Positions 46,255 to 56,028 of a DNA stretch of 64,000 nt are shown here, one piece after another (positions within the stretch are counted from its first letter, which is position 1; each line of letters opens with the position of its first letter). Made by a program: the position numbers and the translations under genes. The notes beneath the pieces were generated by a model. That model had not been told where the DNA came from. It saw only the letters and a list, made by a program, of their open reading frames with translations, and made no database searches. Where the stretch lies: NCBI RefSeq assembly GCF_004571025.1, contig NZ_SPQT01000008.1:124001-188000 (forward strand). Reading direction: 5' to 3'. Source of the DNA: Bradyrhizobium niftali. Lineage in GTDB: Bacteria; Pseudomonadota; Alphaproteobacteria; Rhizobiales; Xanthobacteraceae.

Positions 46255-47382
46255 ATGGCGAGCTCCAATTGGTTCGATACCCAAACTATTCTCGACGGCA
46301 TCCGACGCTGGGTGGAGATCGAGACGCCGACAGAGGCGCCTGATCAGGTCAACAGGCTGGTGTCGCTGGTCGCGGATCATTATCGCGATCTGCCCGTCAC
46401 GCTCGAGCGCGTCGCCGGCGTTGACGGCTGCGGCGATCATCTGCTGGCACGCTCGGCCTGGGGCCAGGACCAGCCCGGCATCCTGGTGCTGAGCCACCTC
46501 GATACCGTTCACCCCCTGGGATTCATCGAACGTCTGCCGTTCAAGGTCGAAGGCGACAGCGCGTTCGGTCCCGGCATCTACGACATGAAGGGCGGCGCCT
46601 ACATCGCCCATATCGCGTTTCGCGCGCTTTGCGCCACGGCCGAGCGTTCGCCACTCGGAATCACCCACTTGTTCACCTCCGACGAGGAGATCGGCAGCCC
46701 CACCTCGCGCGCGCTGATCGAGACGGAAGGGCGCAAGGCCAAATACGTGCTGGTGACGGAGCCGGCGCGCGACGGCGGCAAGATCGTCACCGGACGCAAG
46801 GGCGTCGGACGCTTCCAGGTGTTCATCAAGGGCGTGCCGGCGCATGCCGGCTCGCGGCCCGAAGACGGTCGCAGCGCCGTCCGCGAGCTCGCCAATATCA
46901 TCCTGACGCTGGAAGGGATGAACGACCCGGCGCGCGGCGTCTCCGTGAATGTCGGTGTGGTGCGCGGCGGCACGCGCCCCAACGTGACGCCGGAAGAGGC
47001 CTATGCCGAAGTCGATCTGCGCGTGCTGAGCCTCAAAGACGCGGAGGAGTTCGTCGGCAAGATCCTCGGGCTGACATCGAAGACCGAAGGCGTCACCGTC
47101 AAGGTCACGGGCGAGCTCAATCGTCCGCCTTACGAGAAGAGCAATGCAGGCGCCTCGCTCTACGAGCATGCGAAGACGCTCGCCGGCGAAATCGGCTTCG
47201 AGCTGATCGACACCCACACCGGCGGCGGCTCGGACGGCAATTTCACAGCTCCCCACACCGGCACGCTGGACGGGCTCGGCGTCGACGGCAAGGGCGCGCA
47301 CACCCACTATGAGCAGCTCTATGTCTCGTCGCTCGAACCGCGCGCGCGGCTGCTCTATCGCCTGTATCAGACGCTGCGATGA
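46255..47382 (+). CDS. M20 family metallopeptidase (glutamate carboxypeptidase-like)
   Basis: The 375-residue zinc peptidase has the metal-binding His and Asp in VLSHLDTVHP near residues 76-85 and YDMKGGAY near 111. The catalytic Glu pair is TSDEEIGSPTSRA near 139-151. HTGGGSDGNFTAPHTGTLDGLG near 320 and the late THYEQLYVSS fit the same family. The dimerisation domain lies between about 180 and 290. It likely removes C-terminal glutamate or similar from small peptides. It overlaps trmB by 4 nt. ATG 46255 lacks a clear ribosome site; ATG 46225 is also in frame. Confidence 0.9.
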   Translation: MASSNWFDTQTILDGIRRWVEIETPTEAPDQVNRLVSLVADHYRDLPVTLERVAGVDGCGDHLLARSAWGQDQPGILVLSHLDTVHPLGFIERLPFKVEGDSAFGPGIYDMKGGAYIAHIAFRALCATAERSPLGITHLFTSDEEIGSPTSRALIETEGRKAKYVLVTEPARDGGKIVTGRKGVGRFQVFIKGVPAHAGSRPEDGRSAVRELANIILTLEGMNDPARGVSVNVGVVRGGTRPNVTPEEAYAEVDLRVLSLKDAEEFVGKILGLTSKTEGVTVKVTGELNRPPYEKSNAGASLYEHAKTLAGEIGFELIDTHTGGGSDGNFTAPHTGTLDGLGVDGKGAHTHYEQLYVSSLEPRARLLYRLYQTLR

Positions 47383-48089
47383 GCGAACGCAAGTCAGATC
47401 CCGATCGCGATGACAGCGAGCGCGCCTTCTTCGGGCGCCGCAAGGGCCACAAGCTCAGGCAGCACCAGGCCGAGCTGATCGATCATCTGTTGCCGCATCT
47501 TGCGCTCGACGTCACGGGCGAGGCGCCGGGGAATGCGCGCGAGATCTTCGATCCCGCGGCGAACGACGTGCGGCTCGAGATCGGCTTCGGCGGCGGCGAG
47601 CATCTTGCGGCCGAGGCGCAGAACTTCGCCACGACCGGCTTCATCGGCTGCGAACCCTATGTCAACGGCATGGCGAAGATCCTGGCGCAGATCGAGGCCG
47701 GCAACATCGCCAACATCCGCCTGTTTGCCGGCGATGCCGCCGAGCTCCTGGCCTGGCTACCGCCAGCCTCGCTGTCGCGGATCGACCTGATCCATCCGGA
47801 TCCCTGGCCGAAGCGGCGGCACTGGAAGCGGCGCTTCGTCCAGGACAGGACCATCGCTGCAATGGCGCGCGTGCTGAAGGTCGGCGGCGAATTCCGCTTC
47901 GTTTGCGACATCGACGATTACTGCGCCTGGACGCTGTCGCATCTTGCGCGCTCGACGGATTTCAAATGGCTTGCGGAGCGCGCCGACGATTTCCGGCAGC
48001 CCTGGGACGGCTACACGATGACACGCTACGGCCGGAAGGCCGCGCGCGAGGGTCGCAAGGCGGCTTACTTGCGGTTCAGAAGACAATGA
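47379..48089 (+). CDS. trmB: tRNA (guanine-N7)-methyltransferase
   Basis: The 236-residue SAM-dependent enzyme methylates G46 of tRNA. The SAM-binding motif is RLEIGFGGGEHLAAEA near 64-79, and the catalytic DLIHPDPWPKRRHWKRRFVQ near 128-147 is diagnostic of TrmB. FFGRRKGHKLRQHQAELID is the typical N-terminus. The ATGA overlap with the M20 gene indicates coupled translation. A half-copy palindrome follows the gene. Confidence 0.94.
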   Translation: MSERKSDPDRDDSERAFFGRRKGHKLRQHQAELIDHLLPHLALDVTGEAPGNAREIFDPAANDVRLEIGFGGGEHLAAEAQNFATTGFIGCEPYVNGMAKILAQIEAGNIANIRLFAGDAAELLAWLPPASLSRIDLIHPDPWPKRRHWKRRFVQDRTIAAMARVLKVGGEFRFVCDIDDYCAWTLSHLARSTDFKWLAERADDFRQPWDGYTMTRYGRKAAREGRKAAYLRFRRQ

Positions 48090-48091
48090 TC

Positions 48092-48129
48092 GTCGTTCCG
48101 GGGCGCGCAGAGCGCGAACCCGGAATGAC
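48092..48129. repeat. gtcattccggg family palindrome, half-size copy
   Basis: A 38-bp copy with gtcgttccgggg and cccggaatgac ends. It lacks the second half seen at 37023 and 39571. It lies between convergent trmB and the DUF2336 gene and could terminate either. Confidence 0.65.
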
Positions 48130-48142
48130 CAGCAAAAGAACC

Positions 48143-49225
48143 TTAGATCGTCTGCCGGTTGCGCCAGAAATTCACGACGCGCTCCGCCGTCGTCGGCATC
48201 AGGCGCGTGAAGTTCATGCGGGCGGCCTCGATGTCGGCATTGGCCGGCGCGCGATGCGGACCGTACCAGAGCAGGATGAGCGCGCGCACCGTGGGCCAGC
48301 CGAGATTCAGCACGCGCCCCAGGATCAGAATCGGATCGTAGCGGTCGCCCGCGATCAGGCGGTCGAGGATCGAGAGGCGGACGCCGGACATCGCCGAGAG
48401 CGAGGCGATCGCTTCCTCGTATTTGCCTGCCTTGGCAAAGCCCAGCAGCGCGCTCTCGCCGAGATGGCCCTCGCGATGCAAGGCGAGCACCGTGCGCTGT
48501 GCCGCCGAGAAATCGCGCCGCGGCCCGGGCGGCAGCGCGGCCTCCTCGATGGCCGCCATGGCGCGCTTGATCTCGACCTGGCGCACGGGATTGACCACGC
48601 TGGAGAGACGGCGGCGGATGACGTCGAGCGTGCCGTCGAGCAGCTCTTTCAGGTGCTCGCCCGAAAGATCGTTGCGCTGGCCGATCTTGAGCGTCAGCAC
48701 GCCGTCCTGCGCGGCACGCTTGATCAGCTCGGAATAGCTGCCAGGCGAGAACACCGCACCGGCATTGCCCGCGGCGCGACGCACCACGTCGCGATCGCCG
48801 CGCTCGACCAGCACGTCGGTGACGACGGACGACAGAACGGGGCGCTCCGTCATCGCCAGCAGATGCCCCTGGCCCTTCAGCCGCGCGATCTCGACCAGGG
48901 CGGCTTCGTCGAGCACGGGCGAGCGGCGCAGCACCGGGCCGGCCACCATGATCTCGTTTTCGCGCGCGAGCTGGTTCACCAGGTGCCGCGGCGCGTTGTC
49001 CAGGCGCGAGAAGCGCTCGGCGAGATCGACGCGCGAGGCGAGCTCGGCATGCGGCACGAGATCGATCAGGAGATCGTCGAAGAGATCGATGAGCTCGGGA
49101 CGGAGCTTGTCCGGATCCTGGAAGAACAGTTCGGCGATGGCACGCGCGATTTCGCCACGACGCCGGGGGTCGCCGCGTTTGACGATTTCGTCCAGTCCGG
49201 GAATGAGCGACGTGGCAACGGTCAT
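48143..49225 (-). CDS. DUF2336 domain protein
   Basis: The 360-residue cytoplasmic, mostly helical protein fits the DUF2336 family of alphaproteobacteria: LVNQLARENEIMVAGPVLRRSPVL near residues 78-105 and the C-terminal ALILLWYGPHRAPANADIEAARMNF. The helical-repeat pattern suggests protein binding. The function is unknown. It runs opposite to its neighbours trmB and rimP, convergent with the former and divergent from the latter; the rimP leader region is shared. Confidence 0.85.
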   Translation of the reverse strand: MTVATSLIPGLDEIVKRGDPRRRGEIARAIAELFFQDPDKLRPELIDLFDDLLIDLVPHAELASRVDLAERFSRLDNAPRHLVNQLARENEIMVAGPVLRRSPVLDEAALVEIARLKGQGHLLAMTERPVLSSVVTDVLVERGDRDVVRRAAGNAGAVFSPGSYSELIKRAAQDGVLTLKIGQRNDLSGEHLKELLDGTLDVIRRRLSSVVNPVRQVEIKRAMAAIEEAALPPGPRRDFSAAQRTVLALHREGHLGESALLGFAKAGKYEEAIASLSAMSGVRLSILDRLIAGDRYDPILILGRVLNLGWPTVRALILLWYGPHRAPANADIEAARMNFTRLMPTTAERVVNFWRNRQTI

Positions 49226-49376
49226 GAAAACGCAAACTCGTACAGGGCACGCCGCGGGTGCGCCCTTGGTCCAAGCCGCCCCACAATCAGGGAATTTAGG
49301 CCCCGTTGATGAAGGAAGCGTTGCGCGGGGGGCCGCCGGAATGGCGCAAAAAGCCTCGCCTGCCCTGCGATGGGCC

Positions 49377-49405
49377 TTGTCCGGGAGGGTGGAAAGGGCT
49401 ATATC
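49377..49405 (+). promoter_or_regulatory. Predicted sigma-70 promoter of the rimP-nusA operon
   Basis: A -35 box TTGTCC (49377-49382) and a -10 box TATATC (49400-49405) are spaced 17 nt apart. Transcription would start near 49412. The DUF2336 gene is divergent, so this promoter faces rimP. The boxes are read by eye; alphaproteobacterial promoters vary. Confidence 0.55.
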
Positions 49406-49441
49406 AGCGCCAATTCATCTTCTCATACGATCCGCGTAGTG

Positions 49442-49472
49442 AGAGTGGGCCCGAAAGGACCCGCTCTTTTTT
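49442..49472 (+). promoter_or_regulatory. Terminator-like leader hairpin before rimP (attenuator candidate)
   Basis: An 11-bp stem, with one G-U pair and one mismatch, is capped by a GAAA tetraloop and followed by six T. It is 30 nt after the predicted start site and about 115 nt upstream of rimP. No gene ends upstream on this strand, so it is not an ordinary terminator. The rest of the 361-nt gap (49226-49586) shows no gene. Confidence 0.7.
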
Positions 49473-49586
49473 ATTACCTGAGCGCGGCTTGGCGGAAGAT
49501 GCGGCCCGGCGAGCTGTCGGGAGAGTTCCGAAGCGGGCTTTGAAATCGTAACCAAGCCTTAACCATCGAGCGCCTTGACCCTGGAT

Positions 49587-50342
49587 ATGACCGAACCGAC
49601 CACTGGTTCCACGGATGCCGAGTTGCTGGCCGAGCCGAGGCTCGTGGTCGAGCCGGGCGTCGCGGCTCGGGTGTCCGCGGTGGCAGGGCCCGTGCTCCAG
49701 GGCATGGGCTACCGCCTGGTGCGGATCCGCATCTCCGGTGAAGCCGGCTGCACCGTGCAGATCATGGCCGAGCGCCCTGACGGCTCGATGCAGATCGAGG
49801 ATTGCGAGGCGATTTCGCGGGCGCTGTCGCCCGTGCTCGACGTCGCCGACCCCATCGATCGCGCCTACCGGCTGGAAATCTCCTCGCCGGGGATCGATCG
49901 CCCCCTGGTGCGGCGATCCGATTTCGAGCGCTATGCCGGGCACCTGGTGAAGGTCGAGATGGCGGTCGCCCATGAGGGGCGGAAGCGCTTCCGCGGCATG
50001 ATCGGCCCTGTCGAAGGCGACCGCGTGCATCTGCATCGCGACGACGTCAAGGCGGGCGAGGAACGCGACGTTCTCCTGACGATGGAGGATATCAGCGAGG
50101 CCCGGCTGGTGCTGACCGATGAGCTGATCGCGGAATCGATGCGCCGTGGCAAGGCTGCGGCGCGCGAGATGCGCCGCAATCTCGGCCTGGAGCCGCCGGC
50201 TGCGCCTCACGCGAAAATCAGCGAAAAAACGACCAAGAACACCAAGCCTAAGAAGAAGCCGGCACCGACCAACACGAAGAAGCATCGCCTGGCCGCCGAA
50301 CGCGCGCGGCGCGGCGAGATCGAGCCTGACGAAGGAGACTAG
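49587..50342 (+). CDS. rimP: Ribosome maturation factor RimP
   Basis: The 251-residue protein assists 30S subunit maturation. The N-terminal domain has VVEPGVAARVSAVAGPVLQGMGYRLV, then IEDCEAISRALSPVLDVADPIDRAYRLEISSPGIDRPLVRRSDF, the conserved core. A Lys/Thr/Pro-rich C-terminal extension of about 40 residues (SEKTTKNTKPKKKPAPTNTKK) is longer than in most bacteria and probably disordered. ATG 49587 is used; TTG 49575 is in frame. It leads the rimP-nusA-ylxR-infB group, 2 nt before nusA. Confidence 0.93.
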   Translation: MTEPTTGSTDAELLAEPRLVVEPGVAARVSAVAGPVLQGMGYRLVRIRISGEAGCTVQIMAERPDGSMQIEDCEAISRALSPVLDVADPIDRAYRLEISSPGIDRPLVRRSDFERYAGHLVKVEMAVAHEGRKRFRGMIGPVEGDRVHLHRDDVKAGEERDVLLTMEDISEARLVLTDELIAESMRRGKAAAREMRRNLGLEPPAAPHAKISEKTTKNTKPKKKPAPTNTKKHRLAAERARRGEIEPDEGD

Positions 50343-50344
50343 CC

Positions 50345-51955
<1,611 letters not shown>

Positions 51956-51978
51956 GGGCGAAGGAGAATGTCCCTCGG

Positions 51979-52662
51979 ATGCTCGCAGATACTGACCACG
52001 ATCTCGACCATGGGCCGCGGACCGAAAGGTCCGCGACCATGCGGATGTGCGCGGTCAGCCGCGAGGTCCGGCCGATCGACGAGCTGATCCGTTTCGTTGT
52101 ATCGCCCCAGGGCGACATAGTTCCCGATCTCAAGCGCAAGCTGCCCGGACGCGGCATGTGGATCACTGCCTCGCGCGAGGTGGTTGCGGAAGCCGTGCGG
52201 CGTCACCAATTTAACAAGGCCTTCAAGCGCGAGCTGCGCACCCCTCAGACGCTTCCCGCCGACATCGAGGCGCTCCTGGTCCGGAGCGTGACGGAAGCCC
52301 TTGGGATCGCCGCCAAGGCGGGCCAGATCGTGGCCGGCTTCGGCAAGGTCGAGAGCGCCCTGCGCGAAGGCACGGTCGAGGTCCTGATCCACGCCAGCGA
52401 CGGGGCCGCGGACGGAATCCGCAAATTGGACATGCTGGCACGTCAAAATGCCGGAAATCGCGGCGCGAAGCCGCAGATTCCCGTCGTGACGGTACTGAAA
52501 TCGATAGAATTGGATTTGGCACTGACCCGGTCAAATGTGATACATGCTGCCCTGCTCGCGGGCCCGGCGAGCAGGTCATTCCTGTCACGTAGCCAGATGC
52601 TGGTCCGATACCGGATGGCGGACGATGACAAGACTGCCGAAAAGCCCGGCCAGGATTTCTGA
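51979..52662 (+). CDS. YlxR/RnpM-like RNA-binding protein with L7Ae-like domain
   Basis: The 227-residue protein has the YlxR domain (MRMCAVSREVRPIDELIRFVV, then LPGRGMWITAS) in the first 85 residues. It is fused to a ribosomal L7Ae/L30e-like domain (EALGIAAKAGQIVAGFGKVESAL), an RNA-binding fold seen in many alphaproteobacteria. The C-terminal tail (residues about 175-227) has no clear match. It lies in the conserved nusA-ylxR-infB order. ATG 51979 gives a full YlxR N-terminus. Confidence 0.92.
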   Translation: MLADTDHDLDHGPRTERSATMRMCAVSREVRPIDELIRFVVSPQGDIVPDLKRKLPGRGMWITASREVVAEAVRRHQFNKAFKRELRTPQTLPADIEALLVRSVTEALGIAAKAGQIVAGFGKVESALREGTVEVLIHASDGAADGIRKLDMLARQNAGNRGAKPQIPVVTVLKSIELDLALTRSNVIHAALLAGPASRSFLSRSQMLVRYRMADDDKTAEKPGQDF

Positions 52663-52732
52663 GAGACAACGACGACCCGATAGGACTGTGCGGCAACGCA
52701 CAACGCTAACAGATCAGGATTAGGACTGCTGA

Positions 52733-55438
52733 ATGGTTGATACCAAGACCCCTGACGACAAGAAGCTGAGCGTTCCGAGCAAGACGCTAACGCTCAAGCC
52801 GCGCGTCGAAACGGGCACTGTGCGCCAGAGCTTCAGCCATGGCCGCAGCAAGCAGGTCGTGGTCGAGAAGCGCGGCAAGCGCCGTATCGACGGCAGCCCC
52901 GAGCCGCAGGCTCCCACGGTTGTTGCAAAGCCGGCACCGGCCGCGCCCGCTCCGTCGCGCCCCGCTCCGCCCGCCCAGCCGCGCAACGCCGGTTCCGGCG
53001 TGGTGCTGCGTACCCTGACCGAGGACGAGCGTTCGGCCCGTGCCAGCGCGCTGGCCGATGCCAAGCTGCGCGAAGTCGAGGAACGCCGCCAGGCCGAGGA
53101 AGAGGCCCAGCGCCGCGCTGTCCGCGAGGCCGCCGAACGAGCCGAGCGCGAAGCCGCCGAAGCCCGCCGCAAGGCCGAGGACGAGCGCCATCGCCACGAG
53201 GACGAAGCCAAGCGGAAGGCCGAGACCGAGGCCAAGAAGCGTTTTGGCGAAGGCGAGCAGCCGGCATCGGCCGCGCGTCCCGCGACCGCGGCACCGGCCG
53301 CGCCTGCGCCGCGGCCCGGCGCCCCCGTGGCCCGGCCCGGAACCACGACGACCCGCCCGGGAACAACGACGGCGCGTCCTGCAACGACGACCGCGCAGCG
53401 TCCGGGTGCACCGGCAGGTCGCGGCCCCGCAGTTGCGGCCGAACCGGATGAGGACGAGGCACCGCGCCAGATCCGTCGCGGTCCCGGCGGCGCCGCGCGT
53501 CCCGCGCCCCCGCCCAAGACCACGCACAAGCCCGGCCCGCAGAAAGAGCGCGGCCGCCTCACCGTCGTCACTGCGCTCAACGCCGACGAGGTGCGCGAGC
53601 GCTCGATCGCCTCGTTCCGCCGCCGCACCCAGCGTCTGAAGGGCCACGCCTCGAACGAGCCGAAGGAAAAGCTCATTCGCGAGGTGGTCATTCCGGAAGC
53701 GATCACGATCCAGGAGCTCGCCAACCGCATGGCCGAGCGCGCGGTCGACGTCATCCGCATGCTGATGAAGCAGGGCGCGATGCACAAGATCACCGACGTG
53801 ATCGACGCCGACACCGCGCAGCTGATCGCCGAAGAGCTCGGTCACACCGTCAAGCGCGTCGCCGCGTCGGACGTCGAAGAGGGTCTGTTCGACCAGGTCG
53901 ACGATTCCACCGACACCGAGACGCGTTCGCCCGTGGTGACCGTGATGGGTCACGTCGACCACGGCAAGACCTCGCTGCTCGACGCGCTCCGTCACGCCAA
54001 CGTGGTCTCCGGCGAAGCCGGCGGCATCACCCAGCATATCGGCGCCTATCAGGTGGTGTCGCCCGAAAGCGGCAAGAAGATCACCTTCATCGACACGCCC
54101 GGCCACGCCGCGTTCACCGCGATGCGCGCCCGCGGCGCCAAGGTCACCGACATCGTCGTTCTGGTGGTCGCTGCCGATGACGGCGTGATGCCGCAGACCG
54201 TCGAAGCCATCAACCACGCCAAGGCGGCGCGGGTGCCGATCATCGTTGCCATCAACAAGATCGACAAGCCCGATGCCAGGCCCGAGCGCGTGCGCACCGA
54301 GCTGCTCCAGCACGAAGTGCAGGTGGAATCCTTCGGCGGCGACGTCGTCGACGTCGAGGTGTCCGCCAAGAACAAGACCAATCTCGACAAGCTGCTCGAG
54401 ATGATCGCGCTGCAGGCCGACATCCTCGACCTGAAGACCAATTCGGAGCGCCCGGCCGAAGGCACCGTGATCGAGGCCAAGCTCGACCGCGGCCGTGGCC
54501 CGGTCGCGACCGTGCTGGTCCAGCGCGGCACGCTCCGTGTCGGCGACATCATCGTTGCCGGCGCCGAGATGGGCCGCGTCCGCGCGCTGATCTCGGACCA
54601 GGGCGAGACGGTGCAGGAAGCGGGTCCGTCGGTGCCGGTCGAGGTGCTCGGCTTCAACGGTCCGCCGGAAGCCGGCGATCGCCTCGCCGTCGTCGAGAAC
54701 GAAGCCCGCGCCCGCCAGGTCACGAGCTACCGCGCGCACCAGAAGCGCGAGAACGCGGCAGCCTCGATCTCCGGCATGCGCGGCTCGCTCGAGCAGATGA
54801 TGTCGCAGCTGAAGACGGCGGGCCGCAAGGAATTCCCGCTGATCATCAAGGCCGACGTGCAGGGCTCGCTGGAAGCGATCCTCGGCTCGCTGGAGAAGCT
54901 CGGCACCGACGAAGTCGCCGCCCGCATCCTGCATGCCGGCGTCGGCGGTATTTCGGAGTCGGACGTGACGCTCGCGGAAGGCTTCAACGCCGCGATCATC
55001 GGCTTCTCGGTTCGTGCCAACAAGGAAGCCGCTGCGGCCGCCAAGCGCAACGGCATCGAGATCCGCTACTACAACATCATCTACGACCTCGTGGACGACG
55101 TGAAGAAGGCGATGAGCGGTCTGCTCGCGCCGACCTTGCGCGAAACCATGCTCGGCAACGCCGCGATCCTGGAGATCTTCAACATCTCCAAGGTCGGCAA
55201 GGTCGCCGGCTGCCGCGTCACCGACGGCACCGTGGAACGCGGCGCCAATGTGCGTCTGATCCGCGACAACGTCGTCGTGCACGAAGGCAAGCTGTCGACG
55301 CTGAAGCGCTTCAAGGACGAAGTGAAGGAAGTCCAGTCCGGTCAGGAATGCGGCATGGCCTTCGAGAACTATCACGACATGCGTGCCGGTGACGTGATCG
55401 AGTGTTATCGCGTGGAGACGATCCAGCGCTCCCTGTAA
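52733..55438 (+). CDS. infB: Translation initiation factor IF-2
   Basis: The 901-residue GTPase brings fMet-tRNA to the ribosome. Its first 300 residues are a low-complexity, Ala/Pro/Arg/Glu-rich extension, longer than in many bacteria. The G domain has GHVDHGKT near residue 405, DTPGHAAF near 451 and INKIDKPDAR near 505. Domains II-IV follow (VTSYRAHQKRENAAAS, then EVQSGQECGMAFENYHDMRAGDVIECY). The N-terminal region has a basic sequence bias but no frameshift. rbfA follows, after a 155-nt gap with a palindrome. Confidence 0.97.
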   Translation: MVDTKTPDDKKLSVPSKTLTLKPRVETGTVRQSFSHGRSKQVVVEKRGKRRIDGSPEPQAPTVVAKPAPAAPAPSRPAPPAQPRNAGSGVVLRTLTEDERSARASALADAKLREVEERRQAEEEAQRRAVREAAERAEREAAEARRKAEDERHRHEDEAKRKAETEAKKRFGEGEQPASAARPATAAPAAPAPRPGAPVARPGTTTTRPGTTTARPATTTAQRPGAPAGRGPAVAAEPDEDEAPRQIRRGPGGAARPAPPPKTTHKPGPQKERGRLTVVTALNADEVRERSIASFRRRTQRLKGHASNEPKEKLIREVVIPEAITIQELANRMAERAVDVIRMLMKQGAMHKITDVIDADTAQLIAEELGHTVKRVAASDVEEGLFDQVDDSTDTETRSPVVTVMGHVDHGKTSLLDALRHANVVSGEAGGITQHIGAYQVVSPESGKKITFIDTPGHAAFTAMRARGAKVTDIVVLVVAADDGVMPQTVEAINHAKAARVPIIVAINKIDKPDARPERVRTELLQHEVQVESFGGDVVDVEVSAKNKTNLDKLLEMIALQADILDLKTNSERPAEGTVIEAKLDRGRGPVATVLVQRGTLRVGDIIVAGAEMGRVRALISDQGETVQEAGPSVPVEVLGFNGPPEAGDRLAVVENEARARQVTSYRAHQKRENAAASISGMRGSLEQMMSQLKTAGRKEFPLIIKADVQGSLEAILGSLEKLGTDEVAARILHAGVGGISESDVTLAEGFNAAIIGFSVRANKEAAAAAKRNGIEIRYYNIIYDLVDDVKKAMSGLLAPTLRETMLGNAAILEIFNISKVGKVAGCRVTDGTVERGANVRLIRDNVVVHEGKLSTLKRFKDEVKEVQSGQECGMAFENYHDMRAGDVIECYRVETIQRSL

Positions 55439-55493
55439 GTCCAAATCTTACCGAAGCGCCCGGATCTTTTTGAACTGAAATAGCGGGAGTGAG

Positions 55494-55513
55494 ATGGCCG
55501 GATTTTTCCGGCC
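55494..55513. repeat. Short REP-like palindrome between infB and rbfA
   Basis: tggccgga and tccggcca pair exactly around tttt. The following 55514-55576 keeps scattered pieces of the REP family (a ccatccacg end and a catgacgagg end), suggesting a decayed copy of the pair seen at 36216. Confidence 0.6.
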
Positions 55514-55593
55514 ATCCACGCCTCTTCGTTTCAACAGGACAAATGACAATGCTCGTGTCCCAAACACGGGCATGACGAGGTGATTTTCAGACC

Positions 55594-56028
55594 ATGCCCC
55601 GCCACCATCAAAAGAAGAGTTCCGCGCCAGGCGGAGGCTCGCAACGCCAGTTGCGGGTCGGCGAACAGGTTCGCCATGCGATGGCCGAGATTCTGGCGCA
55701 AGGCAACGTGCATGATGCGGACCTCGAAGGTCACATCGTCACCGTGCCGGAGGTGCGGATGTCGCCCGACCTGAAGCTCGCGACAATCTACGTGATGCCG
55801 CTCGGTGGCCGCGACACCGAGGTCGTCATCGCTGCGCTCGAGCGCAACAAGAAATTCCTTCGCGGCGAAGTCGCGCGGCGCGTTAACCTGAAATTTGCAC
55901 CTGATGTTCGCTTCCGCGTCGACGAGCGATTCGACGAAGCGGAACGGATCGAGAAGCTTTTGCGAACACCTGCGGTGCAGAAGGACCTGGAACAGGATCC
56001 GGATTCGGATCGGGAAGAAGAGCAATGA
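55594..56028 (+). CDS. rbfA: Ribosome-binding factor A
   Basis: The 144-residue KH-like cold-shock protein binds the 30S subunit during maturation. Diagnostic parts are LRVGEQVRHAMAEILAQGNVHD and VTVPEVRMSPDLKLATIYVMPLGG, with FRVDERFDEAERIEKLL near the end. ATG 55594 gives a basic N-terminus (MPRHHQKKSS). It overlaps truB by 4 nt (ATGA), a typical rbfA-truB coupling. Confidence 0.95.
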   Translation: MPRHHQKKSSAPGGGSQRQLRVGEQVRHAMAEILAQGNVHDADLEGHIVTVPEVRMSPDLKLATIYVMPLGGRDTEVVIAALERNKKFLRGEVARRVNLKFAPDVRFRVDERFDEAERIEKLLRTPAVQKDLEQDPDSDREEEQ

